Assembly (NCBI RefSeq): GCF_006861825.1
Contig: NZ_VDGI01000007.1
Span: 44,034-108,033, forward strand
DNA from: Psychrobacillus vulpis
GTDB lineage: Bacteria; Bacillota; Bacilli; Bacillales_A; Planococcaceae
Direction: 5' to 3'
Length of the DNA stretch: 64,000 bases
Shown: positions 34,358-42,937 of the stretch, piece after piece
Numbering within the stretch: the stretch's first letter is position 1
Layout: each line of letters opens with the position of its first letter
Notes under the pieces: generated by a model
What the model was told of the DNA's origin: nothing
What the model saw: the letters and a program-made list of their open reading frames with translations, nothing else
Database searches by the model: none
Translations under genes and position numbers: made by a program

Positions 34358-34565
34358 GCGAGCGAGACAGACCAGCCCCCGCACGGAGCGAAGCGAGGGC
34401 ACTGAAAAACTGTCTGTTTTTAGAATAAATACTTTTTCATTTCAAGAAAATCGTTGATAAAGGCGACACTCCTGCGGGAATAACGTTAGTCGAAGACCCC
34501 GCAGCGAAACGAGGAGACTGAGGCAACGTCCGCGGAAAGGGAGCCGTTTCAACGATTTTTTATGT
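34358..34565 (+). repeat. GC-rich dispersed repeats, two partial copies
   Basis: The first piece (34358-34415) has GCGAGCGAGACAGACC, CCCCGCACGGAGCGAAGCGA and ends in GGGCACTGAAAAACT; the second (34450-34565) has GCGACACTCCTGCGGGAATA, GACCCCGCAGCGAAACGAGG and CGTCCGCGGAAAGGGAGCCG. The second is the inverted counterpart of 109-225. Confidence 0.78.
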
Positions 34566-34661
34566 ATTTAAATATTGGACAACCTCATCTGGCAACATCT
34601 AATTACCTTTCTTATCTTTGAACAAAAGCCAAGCGCCCTCGTATTCACTTAAGAATTAGCT

Positions 34662-34835
34662 TTAATGTTTAGACGAAATAGATGTTTCCTCTCTCCGAAA
34701 TCGCGATAAACCTGTCCAAAGCATACCGAAAACACCGAAGAACAAAGTAAGTAACCAACAGGCAAGTTCTTCTGCGATGCTGGAGTATGGACTTAGAAAC
34801 GCTTTGTCGAAAATCCAAAAGTCCTGATTTTTCAT
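34662..34835 (-). CDS. Possible small membrane protein (57 aa) or gene remnant
   Basis: An ATG-initiated 57-codon frame: MKNQDFWIFDKAFLSPYSS then a hydrophobic stretch WLLTLFFGVFGMLWTGL and a basic end SRFRREE. No good ribosome site precedes it (GCATAGAAA). A related sequence LFFLGVFGLLCTG is encoded on the minus strand at about 48652-48712 within another repeat-rich gap, and VLWTACRPSYYR on the plus strand at 34170-34205. This may be a decaying repeated small gene rather than a functional one. Confidence 0.4.
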   Translation of the reverse strand: MKNQDFWIFDKAFLSPYSSIAEELACWLLTLFFGVFGMLWTGLSRFRREETSISSKH

Positions 34836-34848
34836 TTTCTATGCAATA

Positions 34849-34935
34849 AAAAAACTATCCTTTTTAATTGCACCCCTAACTGTTAGCTTCATACTAACAA
34901 TCTGGGTGCAATTAAATTAATAAGGATAGTTTTTT
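34849..34935. terminator. Three-tier palindrome, terminator of the cotO-like gene
   Basis: Nested stems AAAAAACTATCC/GGATAGTTTTTT (34849-34860, 34924-34935), TTAATTGCACCC/GGGTGCAATTAA (34864-34875, 34904-34915) and TGTTAG/CTAACA (34881-34886, 34894-34899). T-runs on both strands. Confidence 0.75.
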
Positions 34936-34977
34936 CTCTTTTGACGGAATTAATTCATGCATTTAAGCTATTATTCT

Positions 34978-35355
34978 TTACTTCATTTCTACTCCGCGCC
35001 ATACTATTTTTTCCACTTGATCCACTCGGTAAGTAATTTTTTCTTCTGGTCCAACCAAAAAAGTGACGAATTCATCATCTACTTTTTCTACTTCTCCAGG
35101 GACATGTATCCCACCTTCTATATGAAATACAAGTGGTCTATATACTTTTCGTTGAAATGGTTTTACTAAAAAATTTAACTTTTCTAATATGGCGATTGTC
35201 TTATTAGACATGTTAGAACGTATTTCATAGATTGAAGTGCTCTCTTCTCGCTCTTTTTCTTGGACATCTATTTCTACATCTCTCTTATAGTTAGGTGGCA
35301 AATGAAAAACTGGTGGACCTTTTATATAAAGTAAAGGATCATTAAAAGAATTCAC
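34978..35355 (-). CDS. cotO: Spore coat protein CotO-like
   Basis: 125-residue protein whose C-terminal half (LEKLNFLVKPFQRKVYRPL; HIEGGIHVPGEVEKVDDEFV) resembles the CotO family; B. subtilis CotO (YjbX) is longer at about 227 aa and is encoded next to cotZ. Support comes from the proximity to cotZ and a near-perfect sigma-K promoter with the same -10 as cotZ. It starts at GTG 35355, seven bases after AAGGA; GTG 35361 is the alternative. The family assignment is moderate. Confidence 0.62.
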   Translation of the reverse strand: MNSFNDPLLYIKGPPVFHLPPNYKRDVEIDVQEKEREESTSIYEIRSNMSNKTIAILEKLNFLVKPFQRKVYRPLVFHIEGGIHVPGEVEKVDDEFVTFLVGPEEKITYRVDQVEKIVWRGVEMK

Positions 35356-35374
35356 AGACACATCCTTTTTCCTT

Positions 35375-35402
35375 TAATTTATGCTCATTTCATTGAAAAT
35401 GT
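35375..35402 (-). promoter_or_regulatory. Sigma-K type promoter for the cotO-like gene
   Basis: Minus strand AC (35401-35402), 17-bp spacer, CATAAATTA (35375-35383); the -10 is identical to that of cotZ. Confidence 0.72.
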
Positions 35403-35414
35403 GCAAAAGCCTAT

Positions 35415-36782
35415 TTAAGATATAGAAGAGATAAACAATGTCGCTAAACCGAGGTAGATTAAAATACTTATAACATCATTAATAGTTGTAATAAAAGGAC
35501 CGGATGCAACAGCAGGGTCTATCTTCATCCGATGGATTAACAAAGGTATAAATGAACCTGCAAGTGTCGCAACAAAAATGGAGCCAAAAATGGCTGCTCC
35601 AACTAGTAATCCAATTACTATATCATGCTTCCAAAAGAAAACAATTCCTACTACAATTATTCCACATAGCAGACCAGTAGTTAACCCAGTTCCAGCTTCT
35701 CTAAACAATAATTTAAATTTGCTTTCCTCTTCAATATCACCAGTTGCAATTCCTCTTATTGCAACAGCTAAAGCTTGTGTACCACTATTTCCAGCAGTCC
35801 CTGCTATTAGGGGAATAAAAACTGCGAGCAAAGCTACTTGATCTAACGTTTTTTCAAAGATACTCATTAAATTTGCTGTCAACATTCCTAAAAATAACAA
35901 AATAATTAGCCATGGTAACCTTTTTTTCGCTGCCTGAAATGGACTTTTATCAAAAGTATCCATATGAGCAACCCCTGCAAGTTTAGAATAATCATCCGAT
36001 GCTTCTTCATCTAAAACGTCAATAATATCATCGACCGTAACAATTCCTAAAAGATGCTGTTCAAAATCAACAACAGGTACAGCTAAGAAATTATAGTCTT
36101 TTATCGTTCGGGCAACTTCTTCCTGATCCTCACTTACTAATATACTTACAACTCGTTCATTCATAATATCTTTTATCAAAGTATCTTCTTCTGCTATGAT
36201 TAAATCACGTAGCGAAATTACCCCAGTAAGCTGGTGTAATTCATTTACGACAAATAAGTAATATACAGTTTCCGCATTCGGTGCTTCTTTTCTTAAAATA
36301 GTCATTGCAGAACGACAAGTAGATGTTTCTGGAATTGCTACATATTCTGTTGTCATAATTGATCCAGCAGTATACTCATCATAATGTAGAAGATCTTTAA
36401 TCTCTTGAGCAGACTCCTCATCCATTATGCTTAAATAACTGGCTACTTGGTCTTTTCCTAATTCATTTAATACATCAACGGCATTATCTGCATACATATA
36501 GGAAAGCATATCAGCAGCGTATGTCGTATCCATTTCTTTCAAATAAAATTCATATTGCTCATCATCAAATTTTGTCGCTTCAAATAACTCCGCCATTTCC
36601 TTAGGAGAGAGATAGTGAAAGATTTTTTTACGTATATCTGGCTCCACCTTTTCAAAAAATAACGATTGGTCATATGGGTGAAGCTGCATAAATTCTTCTC
36701 TAAATTCGTCCATTAAATCATTACTTAAAAACTCTATTAACTGGGATTCGTCTAGTGCAAGTTGATTCATTTCTTCTTTCAC
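35415..36782 (-). CDS. mgtE: Magnesium transporter MgtE
   Basis: 455-residue Mg2+ channel. Domains in order: MgtE N domain (about 25-130, SPKEMAELFEATKFDDEQYE), two CBS domains (about 130-255, TAGSIMTTEYVAIPE; AVPVVDFEQHLLGIVTVDDI), a plug helix and a five-helix pore domain with the conserved AGTAGNSGTQALAVAIRGIA and the final TINDVISILIYLGLA. The CBS/N domains sense cytosolic Mg2+ and close the pore. It starts at GTG 36782 behind GGAGGGG. No M-box riboswitch is seen in its short leader. Confidence 0.93.
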   Translation of the reverse strand: MKEEMNQLALDESQLIEFLSNDLMDEFREEFMQLHPYDQSLFFEKVEPDIRKKIFHYLSPKEMAELFEATKFDDEQYEFYLKEMDTTYAADMLSYMYADNAVDVLNELGKDQVASYLSIMDEESAQEIKDLLHYDEYTAGSIMTTEYVAIPETSTCRSAMTILRKEAPNAETVYYLFVVNELHQLTGVISLRDLIIAEEDTLIKDIMNERVVSILVSEDQEEVARTIKDYNFLAVPVVDFEQHLLGIVTVDDIIDVLDEEASDDYSKLAGVAHMDTFDKSPFQAAKKRLPWLIILLFLGMLTANLMSIFEKTLDQVALLAVFIPLIAGTAGNSGTQALAVAIRGIATGDIEEESKFKLLFREAGTGLTTGLLCGIIVVGIVFFWKHDIVIGLLVGAAIFGSIFVATLAGSFIPLLIHRMKIDPAVASGPFITTINDVISILIYLGLATLFISSIS

Positions 36783-36852
36783 GTATACCCCTCCTTTCAG
36801 CGGTTTGTACAAGTATATACTTTACATACTCTCAGTTCCTAACACTTTTCTT

Positions 36853-36881
36853 ATTGTATGTGGTTTATTATTATTAAGCAA
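36853..36881 (-). promoter_or_regulatory. Sigma-A-type promoter for mgtE
   Basis: Minus strand -35 TTGCTT (36876-36881), 17-bp spacer, -10 TACAAT (36853-36858). Confidence 0.5.
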
Positions 36882-36888
36882 CTACTAT

Positions 36889-36940
36889 ATTGTGTGTTTC
36901 CTCGCGAATCTCCATCCTATTATTTCCCGGGAAATCACAC
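36889..36940. promoter_or_regulatory. Palindromic region upstream of the mgtE promoter
   Basis: Contains the perfect 14-bp palindrome ATTTCCCGGGAAAT (36922-36935) and a wider pairing of GTGTGATTTCC with GGAAACACAC on the minus strand. It lies between the yjbO terminator and the mgtE -35; operator or leader role is unproven. Confidence 0.35.
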
Positions 36941-36969
36941 CTTGAAACTTTATTAATCCTATATAATAA

Positions 36970-37013
36970 AAAGGCCCACGATTATCACCTATTATCAAGG
37001 TAATAATCGTGGG
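36970..37013 (-). terminator. Terminator overlapping the end of yjbO
   Basis: CCCACGATTATTACC pairs with GGTGATAATCGTGGG around TTGATAATA, followed on the minus strand by CCTTTTTATT. The hairpin includes the last codons and stop of yjbO. Confidence 0.82.
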
Positions 37014-37912
37014 TATTTATACAAAATTTCGTTCATATCTTTAGGAAATGGTGCCTCAATATGAATTGTTTCGTTTGTAAAAGGATGAAGAAATTTCAAT
37101 TCCTTCGCATGAAGTGCTTGTCTATCCATTAACAAGAGACTACCACCGTATAGATCATCTCCTATTAATGGGTGACCTATAGACATCATATGTACTCTTA
37201 TTTGATGAGTCCTCCCTGTATGCAACTTTAGTCTTACATGGGAAATTTCCTCCCCTTGGAACGAAAATCTCTCAAGTACTTGTACAGTGGTCTTAGCATG
37301 CTTCCCTTCTGACGAAATAATTCTTTCTATAATACTGCCATCTTTACGTCCAATTGGTGCATCTATTGTAAAGTTATCTTCTAAAAGATGGCCATGTACA
37401 ATCGCTTCATATGTCCGAAAAATATCTCCTGATTTTTGCATTTCGCTTAATAAATGATGAGCATGACGATGCTTCGCTATACAAATAACTCCAGAAGTAT
37501 CCTTGTCTAATCGAGTAACAATATGAACAGTCGTCATCAAACCTCTTTCTTCTAAATGCCCAGCTACGTAGTTTGCAATTGTTCCATGTGGATGTTCCCT
37601 CGAAGGAATTGTACTAATCCCAGCTTTTTTGGAAAGTATTAATATATGTTCATCCTCAAAAAGAATTGGAAACTCTCCTTTTTCAGCAATTAATCCCTCA
37701 CTTTTTCTTTCTTTCGGGAAAATGACGGACACTACGTCTCCTATTTTTAAAAGATGACGAACCGTTTTTTCCTCCCCGTTGACGAGAATTTTTCCACCTT
37801 CATATTTAATACTTGTTAATGCTTTTTTGGAAATTCCGTATTGTTTTATTGCATCTCTTAATACTTGTTGTTCTTTTATTTCAAAAGACAAAGATATTGG
37901 ATTGGAGTTCAT
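36995..37912 (-). CDS. yjbO: RluA-family pseudouridine synthase (YjbO)
   Basis: 305-residue rRNA pseudouridine synthase of the RluA/RluD family. An N-terminal S4-like RNA-binding region (residues about 20-65) precedes the catalytic domain with the Asp in [14 protein letters not shown] and the conserved [14 protein letters not shown]. The target uridine is not deducible. It is the last gene of the relQ-nadK-yjbO operon, overlapping nadK by 4 bp (ATGA), as in B. subtilis. Confidence 0.92.
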   Translation of the reverse strand: MNSNPISLSFEIKEQQVLRDAIKQYGISKKALTSIKYEGGKILVNGEEKTVRHLLKIGDVVSVIFPKERKSEGLIAEKGEFPILFEDEHILILSKKAGISTIPSREHPHGTIANYVAGHLEERGLMTTVHIVTRLDKDTSGVICIAKHRHAHHLLSEMQKSGDIFRTYEAIVHGHLLEDNFTIDAPIGRKDGSIIERIISSEGKHAKTTVQVLERFSFQGEEISHVRLKLHTGRTHQIRVHMMSIGHPLIGDDLYGGSLLLMDRQALHAKELKFLHPFTNETIHIEAPFPKDMNEILYKYPRLLP

Positions 37913-38715
37913 TTTTCTAGATCACTATCTATAAAGGAATCATGCACTCTTTTCCAAAATGGAAACGATCTAAAACGTGCAAAACGTATTTTTTCATTCG
38001 CAACTCTGTACATGATAGATTGCACATCTTTATGCAGTAACTGCAAATGATCAACTGTTACCATAAAGTCCGGCCCCTTGACAGGCTTTAATAAGCAAGA
38101 ATGATGTTTTGGCAAAACTAAAGGCGCTCCAACGGTACGAAATACTCGATTGTTTATAGACGCAATTTCTGCAAGTTGCATTGCTTCTAGCGAAGGATGC
38201 ACAATTGCACCACCTAATGCCTTATTGTAAGCAGTGCTACCTGATGGGGTGGACATACACAGTCCGTCCCCTCTAAAGCGTTCAAAATGACTTCCATTCA
38301 ACTCCACATCCATAACTAATGTTACGTCTGGAGATTTGACAGTTGACTCGTTTACTGCGAGGTATTTGGAGCTATCTTCGCCGTGTCGATAGTTAATAGT
38401 CACTTCAAGGAGCGGATATTCTATTACTTCGTATTCTTTTTTTGCAATGCTAATGACCAATTTTTCTATTTCTGAAGGCTTCCAATCTGCATAAAAACCT
38501 AAATGTCCCGTATGAATTCCGACAAATGCAACAGATGATGTTCTATGCTTATACTTATGGAATGCATGTAAGAGCGTTCCATCTCCTCCGATGGATAAAA
38601 CGATATCAGGATTCTCTTCATCCAACTCAAGCCCAAAATCCACTAAGTACGATTTAGCACTTTCCATTAAATTATTTGATAATTTATCATTTCGAGATTG
38701 TATGAAAAATTTCAT
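37909..38715 (-). CDS. nadK: NAD kinase
   Basis: 268-residue ATP-dependent NAD kinase that makes NADP. It has the GGDGT motif at residues 43-47, NEST in LAVNESTVK, and the glycine-rich [19 protein letters not shown]. Length equals B. subtilis NadF (YjbN). It overlaps relQ by 4 bp upstream and yjbO by 4 bp downstream, so the three proteins are translationally coupled. It starts at ATG 38715. Confidence 0.95.
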   Translation of the reverse strand: MKFFIQSRNDKLSNNLMESAKSYLVDFGLELDEENPDIVLSIGGDGTLLHAFHKYKHRTSSVAFVGIHTGHLGFYADWKPSEIEKLVISIAKKEYEVIEYPLLEVTINYRHGEDSSKYLAVNESTVKSPDVTLVMDVELNGSHFERFRGDGLCMSTPSGSTAYNKALGGAIVHPSLEAMQLAEIASINNRVFRTVGAPLVLPKHHSCLLKPVKGPDFMVTVDHLQLLHKDVQSIMYRVANEKIRFARFRSFPFWKRVHDSFIDSDLEK

Positions 38716-39389
38716 CGTTGGCGATGCCTCTCTTCCGTGTGACCATGTATTCTTGGGGTGGAAAGCTCTTTGTTAGCACTAAAGTATTTTTGTGCTTCTT
38801 GTATTTCACCACGTATTAACGACATTTCCTCGTCTAACCGAAATGCTGCTTCTGCTGCATACTGTAACCTTTTTTTTATTTCTTCTGGAAATACGCCTTT
38901 ATATTTATAATTCAAGGAATGCTCAATCGAAGCCCAAAAGTTCATCGCAAGTGTACGAATTTGTATTTCGGCCAATATATTGATTTCGCCATGTATTGTT
39001 TGGACAGGGTACTCAATTATCATATGATAGGATCTATATCCACTTTGTTTTTTATTTGATATATAATCTCTTTCTTCCACTACTCTTATATCTTTTCTTG
39101 CTCTTAACATTTCCACTACAGTTTCAATATCGTCGACAAACTGGCACATCATTCGTAACCCGGCAATATCCGGAATTTCTTTTGCTAACGTATCGGAAGG
39201 CTCGAATACAATTCCTTTTCCAAGAGATTTATCATAAATACTCGCTAATGGTTTTACTCGCCCAGTGACAAATTCGATAGGCGAGTTCGTATTTTCAATT
39301 TCAAATTGTGTACGCATCCCTTTTAGCTTTATTTTCAACTCAGAAACTGCTTGCTTGTACGGCTCTAGAAAACGTTCCCATTGCCCCAT
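38712..39389 (-). CDS. relQ: Small alarmone synthetase RelQ (SasB/YjbM)
   Basis: 225-residue (p)ppGpp synthetase with only the synthetase domain and no hydrolase or TGS domain. Motifs: [13 protein letters not shown] (residues 42-54), [16 protein letters not shown] (116-122) and [17 protein letters not shown]. Members form tetramers and are activated by pppGpp. The C-terminal tail ([16 protein letters not shown]) is slightly longer than in B. subtilis. GGAGGTGA precedes ATG 39389. First gene of the relQ-nadK-yjbO operon. Confidence 0.94.
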   Translation of the reverse strand: MGQWERFLEPYKQAVSELKIKLKGMRTQFEIENTNSPIEFVTGRVKPLASIYDKSLGKGIVFEPSDTLAKEIPDIAGLRMMCQFVDDIETVVEMLRARKDIRVVEERDYISNKKQSGYRSYHMIIEYPVQTIHGEINILAEIQIRTLAMNFWASIEHSLNYKYKGVFPEEIKKRLQYAAEAAFRLDEEMSLIRGEIQEAQKYFSANKELSTPRIHGHTEERHRQR

Positions 39390-39421
39390 ACGCGCGTCAC
39401 CTCCACTTCACATGACTTTTT

Positions 39422-39805
39422 CTATTGCATTAGAATTTCACTGAATGCCTCTTCTACTGCTTTTGAAAATTCAGCACCATAGTTATCATTTCCTTCAATA
39501 TTGAATATTAGCATTTCAAGCTCTTCTCTAAACTTATGTAGTGTTAATTCTACTTCTCCAAATTGTAATGTTGGATCCTCTGTAGCTTTTAATGTGCTCA
39601 CTAGTAGTGGCCAAACTGCTTGACCGAACTTCACGTAATGATAGCCTGTCTCATCTTCTAATAGATAGACAAAAGCTAGCGTATCGGAATCAGTAATCAT
39701 TTGACCTCCTGCTGCTATATGTATATTTGTTGGAACCTCATCTAAAATAAAACGTATATCATTCTCTAATTGCACTCCACTGTGCACATTAAACGTAATA
39801 GGCAA
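39422..39805 (-). CDS. yjbL: UPF0738 family protein (YjbL-like)
   Basis: Small acidic cytosolic protein in the position of B. subtilis yjbL (UPF0738, 122 aa). The segment AGGQMITDSDTLAFVYLLED and VKFGQAVWPLL fit that family. Function unknown. I chose TTG 39805 because AGGAAAG lies eight bases upstream and a -10-like TATGAT near 39846 would leave the earlier GTG at 39838 almost without a leader; the GTG remains possible and would add 11 residues. Confidence 0.7.
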   Translation of the reverse strand: MPITFNVHSGVQLENDIRFILDEVPTNIHIAAGGQMITDSDTLAFVYLLEDETGYHYVKFGQAVWPLLVSTLKATEDPTLQFGEVELTLHKFREELEMLIFNIEGNDNYGAEFSKAVEEAFSEILMQ

Positions 39806-39850
39806 AATAAAATCTTTCCTTTCTATCCATTCTTCCACTATTTTATCATA

Positions 39851-39878
39851 TTGAATACCGTTGCAAACTGTCTATAAT
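39851..39878 (+). promoter_or_regulatory. Sigma-A-type promoter for yjbK
   Basis: -35 TTGAAT (39851-39856), 16-bp spacer, -10 TATAAT (39873-39878). It faces the divergent yjbL promoter. Confidence 0.55.
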
Positions 39879-39905
39879 AGAAATAATAAGAAAGGTCGTG
39901 AAATA

Positions 39906-40481
39906 ATGCATAAAGAAAAAGAAATTGAATTTAAAAACTTGCTCACGAAAGAAGAATTTAATCAATTATTAACTCATTTTCAATTAACTCAAAAAGATTT
40001 CTTTACACAAACAAACTATTATTTTGACACACCAAATAACTATTTTAAAGAAAAAAAAATGGGCTTTCGTTTGCGAGTATTACCAAATAGAAATGAATTA
40101 ACACTAAAAATTCCAGAACAAGAGCATATTATGCATGAAACAACTCAACTTGTAACCGATATAGAAAGAGATGCGATCATACATAATCTTAAGTTCCCTT
40201 CTGTTTCCTTTCTCGAACAAACGGAAGAAAAAGGACCTCTCATCTGTATCGGTAGTATGAAAACAAAACGTGCCCAATTATCATTTGACAATGGTATGTT
40301 ATTTTTTGATCACTCCATTTATAGTAATACAGAAGATTTTGAGTTAGAATATGAGTGTAACGATGTCGAAAATGGGAAAATGGTTTTTTCGCATTTATTA
40401 GATACCTATAAAATTCCCGTAAGACATACCGATAAAAAAATCGCACGACTTGTAAACTATAATAATTCGTTGAAAGGTTGA
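39906..40481 (+). CDS. yjbK: CYTH domain protein YjbK
   Basis: 191-residue CYTH/triphosphate tunnel protein. The ExExK signature appears as KEIEFKNLL, with the basic tunnel residues in GFRLRVLPNRNELTLKIPEQ and the acidic FELEYECNDVENG. Members bind or hydrolyse triphosphates such as inorganic triphosphate or thiamine triphosphate; this one's substrate is unknown. It starts at ATG 39906 with AAAGG ten bases upstream and is followed six bases later by the transglycosylase gene. Confidence 0.87.
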   Translation: MHKEKEIEFKNLLTKEEFNQLLTHFQLTQKDFFTQTNYYFDTPNNYFKEKKMGFRLRVLPNRNELTLKIPEQEHIMHETTQLVTDIERDAIIHNLKFPSVSFLEQTEEKGPLICIGSMKTKRAQLSFDNGMLFFDHSIYSNTEDFELEYECNDVENGKMVFSHLLDTYKIPVRHTDKKIARLVNYNNSLKG

Positions 40482-40487
40482 TACCAA

Positions 40488-41138
40488 GTGGATATTCAAT
40501 CATTGAAAACACTAATGGAAATAAATGCAATGCAAACTTTAGGATCGTTGCAAAGCTCTCCAAGTAACTCTAATAACTCTTCTTTGTTCTCAGAGTTACT
40601 TGGAGAAGTACTCCATGTTAATGAAGATTCGTCTTCTTTGTATAATGAGTCTTCCCTAATTTACAGTGGAAACTCACCAGTATTCATTCCATCGAATATA
40701 AATTTTCAAAATGGAAGTTTTACAAATGCTATTACTTCTTTTTCATCTAAAACAGGATTATCTTCTAATTATGATGAGATTATTCAAAGAGCATCAGAAA
40801 AGTTCAACTTACCAGAAAAGCTAATTTCGTCAGTCATAAAGCAAGAGTCTGGCTTTAATGCTTCTGCTATTAGTACAGCTGGTGCATCGGGATTAATGCA
40901 GATTATGCCTGGTACTGCGAAATATTTAGGTATTAACAATATTTTTGACCCAGAAGAAAACATTATGGGTGGAGCAAAGTATTTACGACAAATGCTAAAT
41001 CAATTCGATGGTAATATTGAAACAGCACTAGCTGCTTACAATGCTGGACCAGGTGCTGTCAAAAAATATGACGGTATCCCACCATACAAAGAAACACAAG
41101 ATTACGTACGAAAAGTAATGAATTACTTTCAAGCATAA
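40488..41138 (+). CDS. yjbJ: Lytic transglycosylase (CwlQ/YjbJ-like)
   Basis: 216-residue protein with a Ser/Asn-rich N-terminal half and a C-terminal SLT domain: catalytic Glu in IKQESGFNASAIS, then GASGLMQIMPGTAKYLG and AYNAGPGAVKKY. B. subtilis CwlQ (YjbJ) in the same location is bifunctional in cell-wall cleavage. No classical signal peptide is visible, as in the homologue. It starts at GTG 40488, cotranscribed with yjbK. Confidence 0.88.
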   Translation: MDIQSLKTLMEINAMQTLGSLQSSPSNSNNSSLFSELLGEVLHVNEDSSSLYNESSLIYSGNSPVFIPSNINFQNGSFTNAITSFSSKTGLSSNYDEIIQRASEKFNLPEKLISSVIKQESGFNASAISTAGASGLMQIMPGTAKYLGINNIFDPEENIMGGAKYLRQMLNQFDGNIETALAAYNAGPGAVKKYDGIPPYKETQDYVRKVMNYFQA

Positions 41139-41162
41139 GAATTACTAGGAAACAATATTCAA

Positions 41163-41188
41163 GCGGCCATTAAACTGGTCGTTTTTTG
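41163..41188 (+). terminator. Terminator after yjbJ
   Basis: GCGGCCA pairs with TGGTCGT using wobble pairs around a 6-nt loop, then TTTTTT. Confidence 0.65.
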
Positions 41189-41275
41189 CTCTAATTTTGA
41201 AGCCAGTCTAATTGTTTGAGATATTCGAAGTGGATTGATAGAATGGAAATAGAGCTAAGCAAAGGAGTAACTAAC

Positions 41276-41674
41276 ATGACAGAGAAACCAATACTTCCTT
41301 ATGATGAAATCGGTGCTGAAAAATTATCAGAGCTAGTCGATACATTTTATAGAAATGTAGCAGAACATCCTAAGCTGAAGCCAATTTTTCCAGAAGATTT
41401 AACAGAGACTGCTAGAAAACAAAAACAGTTTCTAACACAATATCTTGGTGGCCCCAATTTGTTTACGGAAGAGCATGGACATCCAATGATGAAAATGCGA
41501 CATTCACGATTTCCTATTACTCCTGAACGTGCTGAAGCATGGCTAGAATGCATGAGTGATGCAATGGACGAAACAGGTATCGAAGGGAAATTCCGTCATG
41601 ATTTTTATAGAAGACTTGTTCTTACTGCCAACCACATGGTCAATCAAATGAGTCATGAGGAGGAAATGATGTGA
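41276..41674 (+). CDS. yjbI: Group II truncated hemoglobin (YjbI)
   Basis: 132-residue 2-over-2 globin. Recognisable are the Phe-Tyr pair in LVDTFYRNV, QFLTQYLGGPNLFTEEHG, and the proximal His region HPMMKMRHSRFPI; AEAWLECM follows. It probably binds oxygen or peroxide. In B. subtilis and Listeria it helps SpxH/YjbH function. It starts at ATG 41276 behind AAAGGAG and its TGA overlaps the spxH GTG by 4 bp, so the two are coupled. Confidence 0.93.
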   Translation: MTEKPILPYDEIGAEKLSELVDTFYRNVAEHPKLKPIFPEDLTETARKQKQFLTQYLGGPNLFTEEHGHPMMKMRHSRFPITPERAEAWLECMSDAMDETGIEGKFRHDFYRRLVLTANHMVNQMSHEEEMM

Positions 41675-42486
41675 CAAGAGTACAAATTCCGACTGAAACA
41701 ATTGCTTCTCCTTTAGTAAACAAGCCCATTGAAATGTATATTTTTCTTGATCCTCTTTGTTCAGCTTGTTGGGATTTGCAACCGATCATTCGGAAGTTGC
41801 AAGTGGAATATGGACAGTATTTTACAGTTCGTACAGTACTTAGCACGCAACTAAGTAACTTAAATACTGTATGTACAAAGCCAAATGAACACCTGGTAAA
41901 AAGTAATGGTGACTATTTAGACATGGAGCACCCTGTATTTCCATCTATTGCGGTTAAAGCTGCAGAGTTTCAAGGAAAAAAAGCTGCTCTTCGTTTTTTC
42001 AATAAAATACAAGAACATTTATTTTTGAAAACCAAAAATGTAACATCTTTTTCTGTACTTCAAGAACTTGCTATTGAAGTAAATATTGATGTACAGGAGT
42101 TTAGTAATGACTTTCGTTCAAAAGAATGTGCCCGTTCATTCCAAAGTGACTTAAATATAACGTGTGAAATGGAAGTAACTTCTTTTCCAAGTATCGTTTT
42201 CTTCAACGAAAATATTGAAGATGAAGGTATTAAAGTATCCGGCATTTATCCATATGAAATTTATGTACAAATATTAAACGAAATGCTCTATGAAGAGCCG
42301 CATAAACAGCAACCACCATCCCTAGAAAAGCTTTTTGAGCGATTCTATTCATTAACGACAAGTGAGATAGCTTGCTATTATAATATTTCAGAACCCCAAG
42401 CAGAAAGAGAGTTAAAAAAGCGCTTATTACTTCAACAAGTTGATAGACTTGTTTTACAAGATACAGTATTGTGGCGATTAAAATAA
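41671..42486 (+). CDS. spxH: ClpXP adaptor protein SpxH (YjbH)
   Basis: 271-residue DsbA-like thioredoxin-fold adaptor that presents Spx to ClpXP for degradation. The CxxC is CSAC (Cys30, Cys33) in FLDPLCSACWDLQP; the region EMEVTSFPSIVFF has the cis-Pro of the fold. The C-terminal winged-helix-like part (LTTSEIACYYNISEPQAERE) is typical. It starts at GTG 41671 with GAGGAGG upstream. Spx itself is encoded 5 kb away at 47725. Confidence 0.92.
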   Translation: MTRVQIPTETIASPLVNKPIEMYIFLDPLCSACWDLQPIIRKLQVEYGQYFTVRTVLSTQLSNLNTVCTKPNEHLVKSNGDYLDMEHPVFPSIAVKAAEFQGKKAALRFFNKIQEHLFLKTKNVTSFSVLQELAIEVNIDVQEFSNDFRSKECARSFQSDLNITCEMEVTSFPSIVFFNENIEDEGIKVSGIYPYEIYVQILNEMLYEEPHKQQPPSLEKLFERFYSLTTSEIACYYNISEPQAERELKKRLLLQQVDRLVLQDTVLWRLK

Positions 42487-42600
42487 AGATTGAATATAAA
42501 GCAGTCTATCTCTATGAGTTTAAATATTCCTAGTGGTAGGCTGCTAATCTTTTACTTGAATAGGATAAGATTTCTATTTAAAGTGACTTAATCAAAAAGA

Positions 42601-42641
42601 AAAATGCCCTATCCTCCATGAGGATAGGGCATTTTCTTTTT
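42601..42641. terminator. Terminator after spxH
   Basis: AAAATGCCCTATCCTC pairs with GAGGATAGGGCATTTT around a short loop. The rest of the 42487-42937 gap shows no gene. Confidence 0.85.
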
Positions 42642-42880
42642 ACAAAGGGGATGGGAGAAATGTTCACGTTCAAACAAAGGGGTGTATGTTATCTTGTGAT
42701 TTATTTCACACTCTTACTTTATCATGCCGGAATAAATAATACAATATATTAGATACTCTTTTCACAAAATCGTCATACATAAGACGTCTAACCTATTTTG
42801 TTCATCCATTCCTATTAGTTATTATTTTACAAGATAATTTGTTTAAACCTAAAATGCACATTTTATTTTGATTTCTAAAC

Positions 42881-42933
42881 AAAAAAGGTAATCCTTAAGT
42901 CGTTGTACACGATTTAATGGATTACCCCTTTTT
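42881..42933 (-). terminator. Terminator after pepF
   Basis: AAAGGGGTAATCC pairs with GGATTACCTTTT on the minus strand, with an inner stem ATCGTGT/ACGAC, followed by T-rich sequence; directly after the pepF stop. Confidence 0.7.
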
Positions 42934-42937
42934 GAAA

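Noticed and set aside
36783-36970. M-box magnesium riboswitch before mgtE
   Set aside because: The conserved M-box core sequences are absent and the predicted promoter leaves too short a leader.
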